Source: Actinomadura sp. 6K520
GTDB lineage: Bacteria; Actinomycetota; Actinomycetes; Streptosporangiales; Streptosporangiaceae
Reading direction: 5' to 3'
Length of the DNA stretch: 64,000 nucleotides
Assembly: GCF_004349245.1 (NCBI RefSeq)
Contig: NZ_SMLC01000008.1
Span: forward strand, 1-64,000
Below are positions 1 through 8,706 of the stretch, piece by piece (position 1 is the stretch's first letter; every line of letters begins with the position of its first letter). Under the pieces are notes generated by a model. It had not been told where the DNA came from, searched no databases, and was given only the letters and a program-made list of their open reading frames with translations. Position numbers and translations under genes: made by a program.

Positions 1-2
1 GG

Positions 3-2312
3 TCAGGGGCGGGAGTGGGTTAGGAGGAGGTCCAGGAGGGTTAGGGCGCCGTGTTTGTCCAGGGGGTCGTTGCCGTTGCCGCATTTGGGGGACTGGATGC
101 AGGACGGGCAGCCGGAGTCGCACTCGCAGGACGCGATCGCGTCGCGGGTGGCGTGGAGCCATTCGGCGGCGTCGGCGTAGCCGCGTTCGGCGAAGCCCGC
201 TCCGCCCTCGTGGCCGTCGTAGACGAAGACGGTCAGCAGGCCCGTGTCGGGGTGGACGGCCGTGGACACGCCGCCGATGTCCCAGCGGTCGCAGGTGGCG
301 AAGAGGGGGAGCAGCCCGATGGACGCGTGTTCGGCGGCGTGGGCGGCCCCGGGCAGGTCCAGGTCGTCCAGGGCGGAGATCTGTGCTTCGGAGAGCGTCC
401 ACCATACGGCGCGGGTGCGGAGGGTGCGGGGCGGGAGGTCCAGGGGCTTCTCGCCGAGCATCTCGCCCGTCTGCATGCGGCGCATCTGGTAGCCGACCAC
501 CTGGCGGGTGACTTCGACGGTTCCGAAGCAGAGGGTGGCCTCGCCCCAGGCGGTGGAGCGGAGCCGTTCCACGATGGCGATGTCGGTCACGTCGCGGGCG
601 GTCGTCGAGTAGTCGGGGTCGGCCGGTTCCACCAGTGCGACGGAGTCGTCCAGATCGAGGGTGTGGACGATGAACGAGTCGCCTTGGTGGATGTAGACGG
701 CGCCCTCATGGACGGTGGTGTGCGCGGAGGCCTCATCGACCGTGCCGAGAAGGCGTCCTGTGCCCAGTTCCACGACCTGGATGGGGTCGCCCCCCGCACC
801 CCGGATATCGGCCAGGCCGGCGGCCCTGTCGCGACGTGTCCAGTACCAGCCGGCGGGGCGGCGGCGGAGGAAGCCGCGGCGGACGAGGTCGGGCAGCAGA
901 TCGACGGTCGAGGGGCCGAAGAGGGGAAGGTCGTCCTCGGTGAGCGGCATCTCGGACGCCGCGGCGCAAAGGTGCGGTTCAAGGACGTACGGGTTGTCCG
1001 GGTCGAGCACGGTGGCCTCGACCGGCCTCCCGAAGATCGCCTCCGGGTGGTGGACGAGGAACGTGTCGAGCGGGTCGTCCCGGGCCACCAGGATCGACAG
1101 GGCCGCCTGGCCGGAGCGTCCGGCACGCCCTGCCTGCTGCCAGAGGGACGCGCGGGTACCGGGCCAGCCGCAGACGACGACGGCGTCCAAACCGGAGACG
1201 TCCACGCCGAGTTCCAGGGCGTTCGTGCTCGCCAGGCCGATGATCGAGCGGGAACGCAGAGCGGCTTCCAGTGCACGTCGTTCCTCGGGGAGGTAGCCGG
1301 CGCGGTAGGCGGCGACCTGTTCCGCCAGGGCAGGGGTGACCTCGTGCAGGGCGCGCTTGGCGCTTAATGCCACTGACTCTGCACCGCGCCTGGACCGGAC
1401 GAACGCGAGTGTTTGCACGCCTTCTACGACGAGGTCCGCCAGGAGGTCTCCCGCTTCGGCCGTGGCCGTGCGGCGGACGGGGGCGCCACGCTCGCCCCGC
1501 AGCTCGGTCAGGGGCGGCTCCCACAGTGCGAACGTCGCCGGTCCGCGTGGTGAGGCGTCGTCGTCGACGGCGACGACGTCCAGTCCGGTGAGGCGGGACG
1601 CGGTGGCGGCGGGCTCGGACGTCGTCGCCGAGGCAAGGATGAAGGTCGGGTCGGCGTGGTAGCGGGCGCACAGCCGGCGCAGCCGGCGCAGAACGTGCGC
1701 GACGTGCGACCCGAAGACGCCGCGGTATCCGTGCGCCTCATCGATGACCACGTAGCGGAGGCGGCGCAGGAACGACGACCAGCGGGCGTGGCTCGGCAGG
1801 ATCGACCGGTGCAGCATGTCCGGATTCGTGAGGACGTAGTTCGCGTGCTGCCGGACCCAGGTGCGTTCATCCTGGGGCGTATCACCGTCGTACGTCGCCG
1901 CGCGGACGCGGGTGAGGCGCAGCGAGCGCAACGCGCGGAGCTGGTCGGCGGCGAGCGCCTTGGTGGGCGCCAGGTAGAGAATCGTCCCCTGGTGGCGAGG
2001 AGTGTCGTCCCCGTCGTAGATCGCCTCGATGGCGGGCAGCAGGTACGCGAGGGACTTCCCGGACGCCGTGCCGGTGGCCAGGATCACAGAGCGTCCCGCG
2101 CGGGCGTGCTCGGCCGCGGCGGCCTGGTGCTCCCAGGGGGCCGCGATGCCGGACGCCGCCAGCCGCTCGACGAGCAGTGGCGGCGACCAGGCAGGCCAGT
2201 CGGCACGACGGCCCTGACGTGCGGGAACGCTCTCCACATGGGTGATGCGTTCGCGCCTCGTCGGGTCGGCGAGCAGCCGGTCCAGGGGAGTTGAAGATCT
2301 TTGGGCGCCCAT
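3..2312 (-). CDS. DEAD/DEAH-box helicase with C-terminal DUF1998/MZB zinc domain (MrfA-like)
   Basis: A 769-aa superfamily 2 helicase. Visible motifs are Walker A GTASGKS (about 81-87), DEAH (191-194), SAT (about 228-230), and a motif V/VI stretch ending in QQAGRAGRSG. The C-terminus has a cysteine cluster (C729, C731, C735, C738, C744), as in the DUF1998/MZB zinc domain of YprA/MrfA helicases, which act in mitomycin-type DNA repair in Bacillus. The frame is open 77 codons further upstream, but that stretch is poorly helicase-like; ATG 2312 begins the recognisable domain. It is divergent from bldG, the order I recall from Streptomyces. The repair role is inferred from family. Confidence 0.9.
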   Translation of the reverse strand: MGAQRSSTPLDRLLADPTRRERITHVESVPARQGRRADWPAWSPPLLVERLAASGIAAPWEHQAAAAEHARAGRSVILATGTASGKSLAYLLPAIEAIYDGDDTPRHQGTILYLAPTKALAADQLRALRSLRLTRVRAATYDGDTPQDERTWVRQHANYVLTNPDMLHRSILPSHARWSSFLRRLRYVVIDEAHGYRGVFGSHVAHVLRRLRRLCARYHADPTFILASATTSEPAATASRLTGLDVVAVDDDASPRGPATFALWEPPLTELRGERGAPVRRTATAEAGDLLADLVVEGVQTLAFVRSRRGAESVALSAKRALHEVTPALAEQVAAYRAGYLPEERRALEAALRSRSIIGLASTNALELGVDVSGLDAVVVCGWPGTRASLWQQAGRAGRSGQAALSILVARDDPLDTFLVHHPEAIFGRPVEATVLDPDNPYVLEPHLCAAASEMPLTEDDLPLFGPSTVDLLPDLVRRGFLRRRPAGWYWTRRDRAAGLADIRGAGGDPIQVVELGTGRLLGTVDEASAHTTVHEGAVYIHQGDSFIVHTLDLDDSVALVEPADPDYSTTARDVTDIAIVERLRSTAWGEATLCFGTVEVTRQVVGYQMRRMQTGEMLGEKPLDLPPRTLRTRAVWWTLSEAQISALDDLDLPGAAHAAEHASIGLLPLFATCDRWDIGGVSTAVHPDTGLLTVFVYDGHEGGAGFAERGYADAAEWLHATRDAIASCECDSGCPSCIQSPKCGNGNDPLDKHGALTLLDLLLTHSRP

Positions 2313-2453
2313 CAGGTTTTCAGTTTGCCAGCCGGGGCAAAACAACGGGAACGCCCCGGCGCCGGTGAGCCCGTACCCCTGTCCTGGCCACTGGATCAGC
2401 AGGTCAGACGGGATGGCGCGAACTTTCGCCCGTGTGGGCGATAACGTGCGTGT

Positions 2454-2471
2454 ACCACGCCGGAGCGTGGT
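2454..2471. promoter_or_regulatory. Inverted repeat in the helicase/bldG divergent promoter region
   Basis: ACCACGC and GCGTGGT form 7-bp arms around a 4-bp centre, about 90 bp upstream of the bldG start. It could be an operator or a leader hairpin. No promoter boxes could be assigned with confidence. Confidence 0.35.
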
Positions 2472-2559
2472 TGAATCACGGCGAAGTCTCGATGGCCGAA
2501 CCCCGTCCGGGCGACCGGTGATCGAGATCAGATAGTGCTGCACGGCGCGTGGAGGATCT

Positions 2560-2913
2560 GTGGACCTGAAGGTGAACGACTACACCACCGACGATGGCCT
2601 CACCGTCATCAACGTGGAGGGCGAGATCGACGTCTACACGGCGCCGAAGCTTCGCGAGAAGCTCATCGACCTGGTCAACAAGGGTAAATTCCACCTCCTG
2701 GTGGACATGGAGAAGGTGGAGTTCCTCGACTCCACCGGTCTCGGCGTGCTGGTCGGCGGGCTCAAGCGCGTGCGCGCGCACGACGGCTCGCTGGAGCTGG
2801 TGTGCACCCAGGAGCGCATCCTCAAGATCTTCCGGATCACGGGGCTGACCAAGGTCTTCGGCATCCACGACTCGATCGCCGAGGCCGAGGAGAAGCGCAA
2901 GGGCGCCAAGTAG
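2560..2913 (+). CDS. bldG: STAS-domain anti-anti-sigma factor, BldG-like
   Basis: A 117-aa single STAS domain. The phosphorylatable serine is in FLDSTGLG (S58), the standard SpoIIAA/RsbV motif. In Streptomyces BldG is needed for aerial development and antibiotic production and is controlled by phosphorylation. The start is GTG 2560 with GGAGG at 2551-2555. The anti-sigma gene follows after 15 nt, so the two are probably cotranscribed. The symbol rests on the domain and on the helicase-bldG-anti-sigma-hppA gene order, not on an alignment. Confidence 0.88.
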   Translation: MDLKVNDYTTDDGLTVINVEGEIDVYTAPKLREKLIDLVNKGKFHLLVDMEKVEFLDSTGLGVLVGGLKRVRAHDGSLELVCTQERILKIFRITGLTKVFGIHDSIAEAEEKRKGAK

Positions 2914-2928
2914 CGGCCAGCAGCTGAG

Positions 2929-3372
2929 ATGTCGACCGTTGAACTCTCCTTCAGCGCGCTGCCCGTCCACGTCCGGACCGCCCGCCTGATCGTGACCGCC
3001 GTCGCCCGCCGCAGCGGCGTCGCCGAACCCCTGCTGGACGAGGTCAGGCTCGCGGTGGGCGAGGCGTGCTCGCGGGCCGTCGAGGCGCACCGCCGGCACT
3101 GCCCGGACGAACCCGTCCGGCTGGAACTGAGCGGTGCCGACCGGCGCTTCGAGGTGACCGTCAGCGACACCGTCCCCGGCGAGGACGAGGCGGGGGGCCT
3201 CCCCAAGGCGCCGGACGCTGAGGAGTTCGAGTACGGCCTCGCCGGGGAGGGCACCGCGGAGTTGGGACTGGCCGTCATCGCCGGCCTCGCCGACGACGTG
3301 GAGATCGCCTCAACCCCCAAGGGGGTCCAGATACGGATGAGCTGGCCGGCCGAAGCAGAGGCGACCATCTGA
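2929..3372 (+). CDS. HATPase_c anti-sigma factor / serine kinase partner of BldG
   Basis: A 147-aa RsbW-type ATP-binding protein, probably the partner kinase or anti-sigma factor of BldG (the 'orf3' position in Streptomyces). It keeps the fold landmarks: the N-box region LAVGEACSRAV and the G1-like ELGLAVI. The asparagine expected in the N-box (EAxxNA) is Arg here, which may weaken Mg-ATP binding or be normal for this subfamily. The next structure is a strong terminator, so the operon appears to be just these two genes. Confidence 0.85.
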   Translation: MSTVELSFSALPVHVRTARLIVTAVARRSGVAEPLLDEVRLAVGEACSRAVEAHRRHCPDEPVRLELSGADRRFEVTVSDTVPGEDEAGGLPKAPDAEEFEYGLAGEGTAELGLAVIAGLADDVEIASTPKGVQIRMSWPAEAEATI

Positions 3373-3395
3373 CGCGCGCACTCCCGAAGACCCTC

Positions 3396-3425
3396 GAAGG
3401 CCCCGCCACCCCAGGCGGGGCCTTC
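3396..3425 (+). terminator. Rho-independent-type terminator after bldG operon
   Basis: A perfect 12-bp stem (GAAGGCCCCGCC and its complement) around a 6-nt loop starts 23 nt after the anti-sigma stop. The following run is T-enriched (GTGTTTGTTG). Confidence 0.85.
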
Positions 3426-3829
3426 GCTGTGTTTGTTGCAGTCCAGGCCCACTTCGCTCGCTGGCGCTCGCTACGCGAGTTGGCCTGTGCGAGCGCGGCA
3501 CCGTCCGCCAGCCCCCGCCCACCACCATTCAATCGACGAACTTCGCTCGGCCGTCGCTTCGCGATCTTCCGGTGTGGCTCGCCTTCGGCTTCGCCCCGCC
3601 GTCAGGTCACGCGCTCGCGTGCGGGGCCGAGGTCATCTTGGGGGAGGGTCGATGCCGGCGTTCTGAGCGGGCGGTGAGGGGGGCTGGGCGCCGACCGACG
3701 GCTCCCCAGGGTAGGTCGATGCCGGCTCCCGGTCGTGCCGTCGGACGCGGCGGTGGCGAGCGACCCTGACCGCAGGAACGCCACGACCGTCACCGGCGCC
3801 GGAGGCCGGGAAGCCGGAGAACCGCTCGG
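3426..3829. other. 404-bp intergenic region, no gene seen
   Basis: It lies between the bldG terminator and the 3' end of the VOC gene. Open frames here lack family similarity and ribosome sites. It has short self-similar CGCTCGC-type runs and a 13-bp direct repeat (GGTCGATGCCGGC at 3647-3659 and 3714-3726). Confidence 0.6.
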
Positions 3830-4360
3830 TCAGGCGCCGGACGACGTCGCGGTCAGGCGGGGCTTGCGGGCGCTTAGTTCGCGGTCGAGGGATTGCTGGG
3901 CGTCGCGCATGGAGGCGACGTACTCCGGCTGGTTCCAGCGGGTCTGGGTCTCCTCGTCCGTGACGTTCTTCACGCGTTCCATGAGCCACCAGATGTTGCC
4001 GAGCGGGTCTCGGACGCGGCCGCCGCGGTCGCCCCAGGCCGCGGTGCTCAGTTCGGTGACGGCGACCGCGCCGGCCTGGACGGCCTTGGCGAAGACCGTG
4101 TCCACGTCCTTGATGTAGAGCCGCAGCAGGGCCGGGGTGTCCGGCCAGGTGTCCCTGGCGTCGAAGAGCAGGACGATGGAATCGCCGATGCGGACCTCGG
4201 CGTGGCCGATGGAGCCGTCCTCGTTGAAGTAGCGGAAGAGCTCCTCCCCTCCGAACGCCTCGACGATGAAGTCGATCGCCTTCGCGGTGTCGCGAGTCAC
4301 GATCCAGGGTGTGACTGAGGTTTGGCCGTCCGGAACCGGCTGGACTTCGGTGCTCGCCAT
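3830..4360 (-). CDS. VOC-superfamily protein (PhnB/glyoxalase-like)
   Basis: A 176-aa protein. It begins with a PhnB-type segment (VTPWIVTRDTAKAIDFIVEAF) and continues with GHAEVRIGDS and RVRDPLGNIWWL, typical of the 'glyoxalase/bleomycin resistance' group. A C-terminal tail of about 50 residues is charged and extra to the fold. ATG 4360 is preceded by GAGGAG at good spacing. The substrate is unknown. A strong palindrome 54 bp upstream (4414-4439) suggests repressor control. Confidence 0.8.
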   Translation of the reverse strand: MASTEVQPVPDGQTSVTPWIVTRDTAKAIDFIVEAFGGEELFRYFNEDGSIGHAEVRIGDSIVLLFDARDTWPDTPALLRLYIKDVDTVFAKAVQAGAVAVTELSTAAWGDRGGRVRDPLGNIWWLMERVKNVTDEETQTRWNQPEYVASMRDAQQSLDRELSARKPRLTATSSGA

Positions 4361-4413
4361 CGTTGACTCCTCGCTGTCGGCGCCGTGGGTTCTGCGCGGT
4401 GTCCGGGGATCAT

Positions 4414-4439
4414 ATCAGAACGGAACGCTTCGTTCTGAT
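4414..4439. promoter_or_regulatory. Palindromic operator candidate upstream of VOC gene
   Basis: ATCAGAACG and CGTTCTGAT are perfect 9-bp arms with an 8-bp centre; an overlapping inner pair GAACG/CGTTC also exists. This is the size and style of a TetR-family operator. No regulator gene is adjacent. Confidence 0.5.
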
Positions 4440-4587
4440 CGAGCTCACGAGGACTGGGCGTTATGTCCGAGTTGGGGTTGGTGGGACGCGTGGGACTGGT
4501 GGGGAGAAAGTGATGAGCGATGAGAACGGTGTGGGAAACTCATCCGGATGATCTCGGACTGGATCGATTTGGGTCTGGACATAATCC

Positions 4588-4610
4588 GTGTTAATGCCTA
4601 GCTTTAACAC
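4588..4610. promoter_or_regulatory. Inverted repeat in hppA upstream region
   Basis: GTGTTAA and TTAACAC are perfect 7-bp arms 9 bp apart, in an A/T-rich patch that is unusual for this genome. It is an operator candidate. Confidence 0.35.
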
Positions 4611-4881
4611 CGACGCCGATGCTCTCATCGAGGCGCCCGAGACGTGCTGCGCACGTCAAGGTGCCGGTGAGGTGATAGTGAGCTATCCCGGGCTGACCTG
4701 GGGAAATGACCCCTGGCCTGGGATAAGGGGCAAATTCCGGGCGTATCTTTCATTGCGTTTTGGCGACATCCGCTTCAAGGGCCCTGCGGCCTTAACATTC
4801 GACCTACGCCTGCGTAGACTCCCGGAACCCGCGCTGCCGTGCGAGGCGTTCGAAATCATGACTCGCGGGGTACGCGGTAAA

Positions 4882-4898
4882 GATCGTCTTTGACGATC
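4882..4898 (+). promoter_or_regulatory. Hairpin/palindrome just upstream of hppA ribosome site
   Basis: GATCGTC and GACGATC are perfect 7-bp arms with a TTT loop, ending 22 nt before AGGAGG. It could be an operator or a leader hairpin. Confidence 0.35.
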
Positions 4899-4930
4899 GC
4901 GATCGCAGCACCCCTTGTCGAGGAGGACGG

Positions 4931-7381
4931 ATGTCTGGGCTTTCCCTGTCAAGCCCGGTCAGCGCAGACGTGGATCTCGGCGGCGGCGACCTCTCTTTGG
5001 TCGTCGTCGTCGCCGTGATCGCACTGTTGGCACTGGCCGTCGCCGCGGGTCTCGTGCGCGATGTCCTGGCCGCTGGCCAGGGCACCGACAAAATGCAGGA
5101 GATCTCGCGGGCCGTGCAGGTAGGAGCGAGCGCCTACCTGAAACGCCAGTTCCGAACGGTCGCGGTCTTCGTGGTCCTGATCCCGCTCGTTCTGCTCCTG
5201 CTACCGGCCGACTCCACCGGGGAACGCATCGGACGGTCGGTCTTCTTCGTCATCGGCGCGCTGTTCTCGGCCGTCACCGGGTTCGTCGGCATGTGGCTGG
5301 CGGTCCGGGGCAACGTCCGGGTCGCCGCGGCCGCCCGGGAGGAGGGCGGCGAGAAGACGGCGATGCGGATCGCCTTCCGCACCGGCGGCGTCGCCGGCAT
5401 GTTCACCGTCGGGCTCGGCCTGTTCGGTGCCGCGGTCGTCGTGCTGGCGTACAAGGGCGACGCGCCGAAGGTGCTGGAGGGCTTCGGTTTCGGCGCCGCG
5501 CTGCTCGCCATGTTCATGAGGGTCGGCGGCGGGATCTTCACCAAGGCCGCCGACGTGGGCGCCGACCTGGTCGGCAAGGTCGAGCAGGGCATCCCCGAGG
5601 ACGACCCCCGCAACGCGGCGACCATCGCCGACAATGTGGGCGACAACGTCGGTGACTGCGCCGGCATGGCCGCCGACCTGTTCGAGTCGTACGCGGTCAT
5701 GCTCGTCGCGGCGCTCATCCTCGGTACCGCCGCGTTCGGCACCGAGGGGCTGGTGTTCCCGCTGATCGTGCCGATGATCGGTGTGATCACCGCGGTGATC
5801 GGCATCTTCGCCGTGACGCCGCGGGCCGGCGACCGGTCCGGCATGACGGCGATCAACCGGGGCTTCTTCATCTCGGCGGGGATCTCCGCGATCCTGGTCG
5901 CGATCGCCGCGTTCGTGTACCTGCCCGCGTCGTTCGCGGACCTGAACGGCGTCACCGACCCCGAGATCCAGGCGCTGGACGCCGACCCGCGCTGGGTGGC
6001 GCTCGGCGCGGTCCTCATCGGAATCGTGCTCGCCAGCGCGATCCAGCTGCTCACCGGGTACTTCACGGAGACGAACCGCAAGCCCGTCCAGGAGGTCACC
6101 GGAAGCGCCCGGACGGGCCCGGCGACCGTCATCCTGTCCGGTATCTCGCTCGGCCTGGAGTCGGCCGTCTACACGGCCCTCGTCATCTGCGGCGCGGTGT
6201 ACGGGGCGTTCCTGCTCGGCTTCGGCAACACCACCGTCGCGCTGTTCGCGGTGGCGATGGCCGGTACCGGCCTCCTGACGACCGTCGGCGTGATCGTCTC
6301 GATGGACACGTTCGGGCCCGTCTCCGACAACGCCCAGGGCATCGCCGAGATGTCCGGGGACGTGCAGGGCGAGGGCGCGGCCATCCTGGAGCGGCTGGAC
6401 GCGGTCGGCAACACCACCAAGGCCATCACCAAGGGCATCGCGATCGCGACGGCGGTGCTCGCCGCGACCGCGCTGTTCGGCTCGTTCCGCACGACGGTGA
6501 TCTCGGCGCTGAACGACGCGTCCGACGAGGCCAGGGACGCGCTCGGCGGGTTCAGCACCTTCAGCCTGTCGATCGACAACCCGAACGTGCTGATCGGGCT
6601 GATCATCGGTGCGGCCGTGGTGTTCATGTTCTCCGGGCTGGCCATCATGGCGGTCGGCCGGGCGGCCGGACGGGTCGTGGTCGAGGTGCGCGAGCAGTTC
6701 CGCACCAAGCCCGGGATCATGGACTACACCGAGAAGCCCGACTACGACCGGGTCGTGGACATCTGCACCCGGGACGCGCAGCGCGAGCTCGCCACCCCCG
6801 GACTGCTCGCGATCATGACTCCGATCGCGGTCGGCTTCGCGCTCGGGTACGCGCCGCTGGGCGCCTACCTGGGCGGTGCGATCGCGGCGGGCGTGCTGAT
6901 GGCGGTGTTCCTCGCCAACTCCGGCGGCGCCTGGGACAACGCCAAGAAGCTCGTCGAGGAGGGCCAGCTCGGCGGCAAGGGCAGCGACGCGCACGAGGCC
7001 ACGATCATCGGTGACACGGTCGGCGACCCGTTCAAGGACACCGCCGGCCCCGCGATCAACCCGCTGATCAAGGTGATGAACCTGGTCGCGCTGCTGATCG
7101 CGCCCGCGGTCGTGACGTACGCGGGCAACACCCTGCTGCGCGTCGTGGTGACCGTGCTGTCCGTCGGGATCGTGGTGGCCGCCATCGTGATCTCCAAGCG
7201 GCGTGCCGACCCGATCGCCGACCCCGCCATCCAAGGCGCCTCGCCCGGCCCGGCCGCCACGGAGGGCGGCGAGGCCAAGGGCGGCGCCGTCGAGGAGGGC
7301 ACCCCGGAGGAGGCCGCGGTCGGTGCCGACTCCGCCAAGGCCGAGTCCGGCAAAGACGAGTCGTCCACCAAGAAGAACTGA
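4931..7381 (+). CDS. hppA: Membrane-bound proton-translocating pyrophosphatase, K+-independent type
   Basis: An 816-aa multi-pass membrane pump that couples PPi hydrolysis to H+ export. The catalytic signature DVGADLVGKVE is at about residue 207 and DNVGDNVGDCAG at about 233. The segment GNTTKAITKG has Lys (about 497) where K+-dependent enzymes have Ala, so this is the K+-independent class; the Lys/Ala rule is established for the family. The C-terminal 60 residues are a low-complexity Ala/Gly/Glu/Lys tail. ATG 4931 has AGGAGG at 4921-4926. A strong terminator follows, so it is monocistronic. Confidence 0.96.
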   Translation: MSGLSLSSPVSADVDLGGGDLSLVVVVAVIALLALAVAAGLVRDVLAAGQGTDKMQEISRAVQVGASAYLKRQFRTVAVFVVLIPLVLLLLPADSTGERIGRSVFFVIGALFSAVTGFVGMWLAVRGNVRVAAAAREEGGEKTAMRIAFRTGGVAGMFTVGLGLFGAAVVVLAYKGDAPKVLEGFGFGAALLAMFMRVGGGIFTKAADVGADLVGKVEQGIPEDDPRNAATIADNVGDNVGDCAGMAADLFESYAVMLVAALILGTAAFGTEGLVFPLIVPMIGVITAVIGIFAVTPRAGDRSGMTAINRGFFISAGISAILVAIAAFVYLPASFADLNGVTDPEIQALDADPRWVALGAVLIGIVLASAIQLLTGYFTETNRKPVQEVTGSARTGPATVILSGISLGLESAVYTALVICGAVYGAFLLGFGNTTVALFAVAMAGTGLLTTVGVIVSMDTFGPVSDNAQGIAEMSGDVQGEGAAILERLDAVGNTTKAITKGIAIATAVLAATALFGSFRTTVISALNDASDEARDALGGFSTFSLSIDNPNVLIGLIIGAAVVFMFSGLAIMAVGRAAGRVVVEVREQFRTKPGIMDYTEKPDYDRVVDICTRDAQRELATPGLLAIMTPIAVGFALGYAPLGAYLGGAIAAGVLMAVFLANSGGAWDNAKKLVEEGQLGGKGSDAHEATIIGDTVGDPFKDTAGPAINPLIKVMNLVALLIAPAVVTYAGNTLLRVVVTVLSVGIVVAAIVISKRRADPIADPAIQGASPGPAATEGGEAKGGAVEEGTPEEAAVGADSAKAESGKDESSTKKN

Positions 7382-7394
7382 CCGGTAACGCGCG

Positions 7395-7423
7395 GGGGCC
7401 GGCGGCGCTCAGTCGCCGGCCCC
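7395..7423 (+). terminator. Terminator hairpin after hppA
   Basis: A perfect 10-bp stem, GGGGCCGGCG and CGCCGGCCCC, with a 9-nt loop, 14 nt after the hppA stop. No clear U-run follows, as is common in actinomycetes. Confidence 0.75.
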
Positions 7424-7515
7424 TCCGCACGCCGGGGGTCGTGCATGGAACTCCCGTAATCGGTCATACGCTGTACGTGCCGGTCAGGCGAAATGAGATC
7501 AACTCGGGAGGCGTT

Positions 7516-7635
7516 GTGGCGAGCGGCGACGGTAAGTCGACCATGTCGGGTGCCAAGGGCTTCGCCATCGTGCTCGGCGGCATGCTGGGGATCATCCTCC
7601 TGCTCTGGGCTCTCGCGGCTCTCGTCGCGCCGTAA
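7516..7635 (+). CDS. Small single-pass membrane protein
   Basis: A 39-aa frame from GTG 7516, with GGGAGG a few bases upstream. It is almost entirely one transmembrane segment (GMLGIILLLWALAALV) after a short polar N-terminus. A later start at ATG 7543 would give 30 aa. No family recognised. The ribosome site, hydrophobic core and separate position after the hppA terminator argue for a real gene. Confidence 0.5.
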   Translation: MASGDGKSTMSGAKGFAIVLGGMLGIILLLWALAALVAP

Positions 7636-7881
7636 CCCCGCGACCGTGGCCCCCACCGGCACGGCACAACAAGCCCGCACGCCCTTGCGGCACTCCCAGG
7701 CGTTCCCGGCATCACCCGCGACCGCACGGCACCAACCGTCCTTCCCGGCCACCGCCGTTGCTTCAGGCCCCCTCAAGCCCTCGCCACAGGAGCCTGGAAA
7801 CGCGAGGCACCCGACCCGAACGCGAGACACGAGAACCCCAGCCACCCGGCGACCACAACCACTGCAATCTCGGCGCCCGGA

Positions 7882-7994
7882 GGCAGGTTTCGAGCTTGCG
7901 AGAAACCTGATCGCGCAGCGAGCCCCCTGGGCGAGTCGGAGCGATGCGGCGTTCGCACCGCGGTGCCCGCCGCAGGAAGGCGCTTCAGCGCCTG
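7882..7994. repeat. Direct repeat copy 1 (~113 bp)
   Basis: Shares with 8077-8190 the 5' GGCAGGT, the block AAACCTGATCGCGCAGCGAG, the block GGAGCGATGC, and a 3' GGAAGGCGCT...GCGCCTG hairpin. The copy also folds on itself through CAGGTTTC/GAAACCTG. Confidence 0.75.
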
Positions 7995-8076
7995 GGGCGC
8001 GGTTCGGTAATGGGCCGCCGACCCCAGCCACCACCCCGACCCCGCAACAACCTGAAGGCTTGCGATCGCGTCCGAA

Positions 8077-8190
8077 GGCAGGTGGCGAGCGAAGCGAGAA
8101 ACCTGATCGCGCAGCGAGCCCCTGGGCGAGCCGGAGCGATGCAGCGATCGCGCGCATTGCCCCGCCGAAGGGAAGGCGCTCTGGCGCCTG
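8077..8190. repeat. Direct repeat copy 2 (~114 bp)
   Basis: Diverged second copy of the element at 7882-7994, ending 34 bp before the SixA-like gene. Both ends match the first copy, so the unit boundaries look genuine. Confidence 0.75.
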
Positions 8191-8224
8191 ACCGCCAAGG
8201 GCAATGCAATGAGAAAGGAGAGAG

Positions 8225-8704
8225 ATGGAAGTGGGTACGCCGGCGCTTGTCGTGCTTCGTCATGCCAAGGCCGTTGCCGGGTTGGGGGTCGCGGACATCG
8301 ACCGGACGCTCAACGATCGTGGGCGGCGGGATGCCGTGGCGGCCGGGGAGTGGCTGCGGGCGAACGGTCTCGTCCCGGATCTGGTGCTGTGTTCCACGGC
8401 GGCGCGGACGCGGGAGACGCTGGCGCTGCTGGATGTCGACGCCGAGGTGAGTTTCGAGTCCGGGATCTATGACAACGACCCCCGTGAGCTTCTCGAACTG
8501 GTGAGCCGGACGCCGGACGAGGTCGGGAGGCTGCTGCTCGTGGGGCACAACCCGTCGGTGCACCAGCTCGTCTACGATCTCGCCGGGAGCGCGCCGGCCC
8601 TCTTTCCAACGTGTGCGTTCGCCGTGATCGAGCTGTCGGGCGCGTGGGCGGACGTGCATCCCGGTTCGGGGACGCTCCGCGCCACCCGTACTCCGAAGGA
8701 CTGA
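8225..8704 (+). CDS. SixA-like phosphohistidine phosphatase
   Basis: A 159-aa histidine-phosphatase-superfamily protein. The catalytic RHA motif is near the N-terminus (VVLRHAKAV), followed by STAARTRETL and the second histidine in VGHNPS. SixA-type enzymes remove phosphate from phosphohistidine domains; the actual target is unknown. ATG 8225 follows GAAAGGAGAG. The next gene is convergent, with its stop 3 bp away. Confidence 0.85.
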   Translation: MEVGTPALVVLRHAKAVAGLGVADIDRTLNDRGRRDAVAAGEWLRANGLVPDLVLCSTAARTRETLALLDVDAEVSFESGIYDNDPRELLELVSRTPDEVGRLLLVGHNPSVHQLVYDLAGSAPALFPTCAFAVIELSGAWADVHPGSGTLRATRTPKD

Positions 8705-8706
8705 CG

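Larger units (their letters stand above)
4440..4930. other. Long leader/intergenic region upstream of hppA
   Basis: About 490 bp with lower GC and no convincing gene. One possible 101-aa frame (4588-4893) has no ribosome site or recognisable domain. Two structured elements inside are listed separately. The hppA promoter probably lies here but cannot be fixed. Confidence 0.6.
7636..8224. other. 589-bp intergenic region with a duplicated element
   Basis: No gene is visible. The stretch holds two ~113-bp direct repeat copies (listed separately) about 195 bp apart, each rich in short GCGAGC/GCTTC palindromes. Confidence 0.6.

Noticed and set aside
4588-4893. 101-codon frame upstream of hppA
   Set aside because: No ribosome site and no recognisable domain; it starts inside an inverted repeat and sits in a probable leader.
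5201-7234. Long open frame on the minus strand opposite hppA
   Set aside because: Composition (Asp/Arg/His/Gly runs) is the mirror of a high-GC coding strand; no domain or ribosome site.
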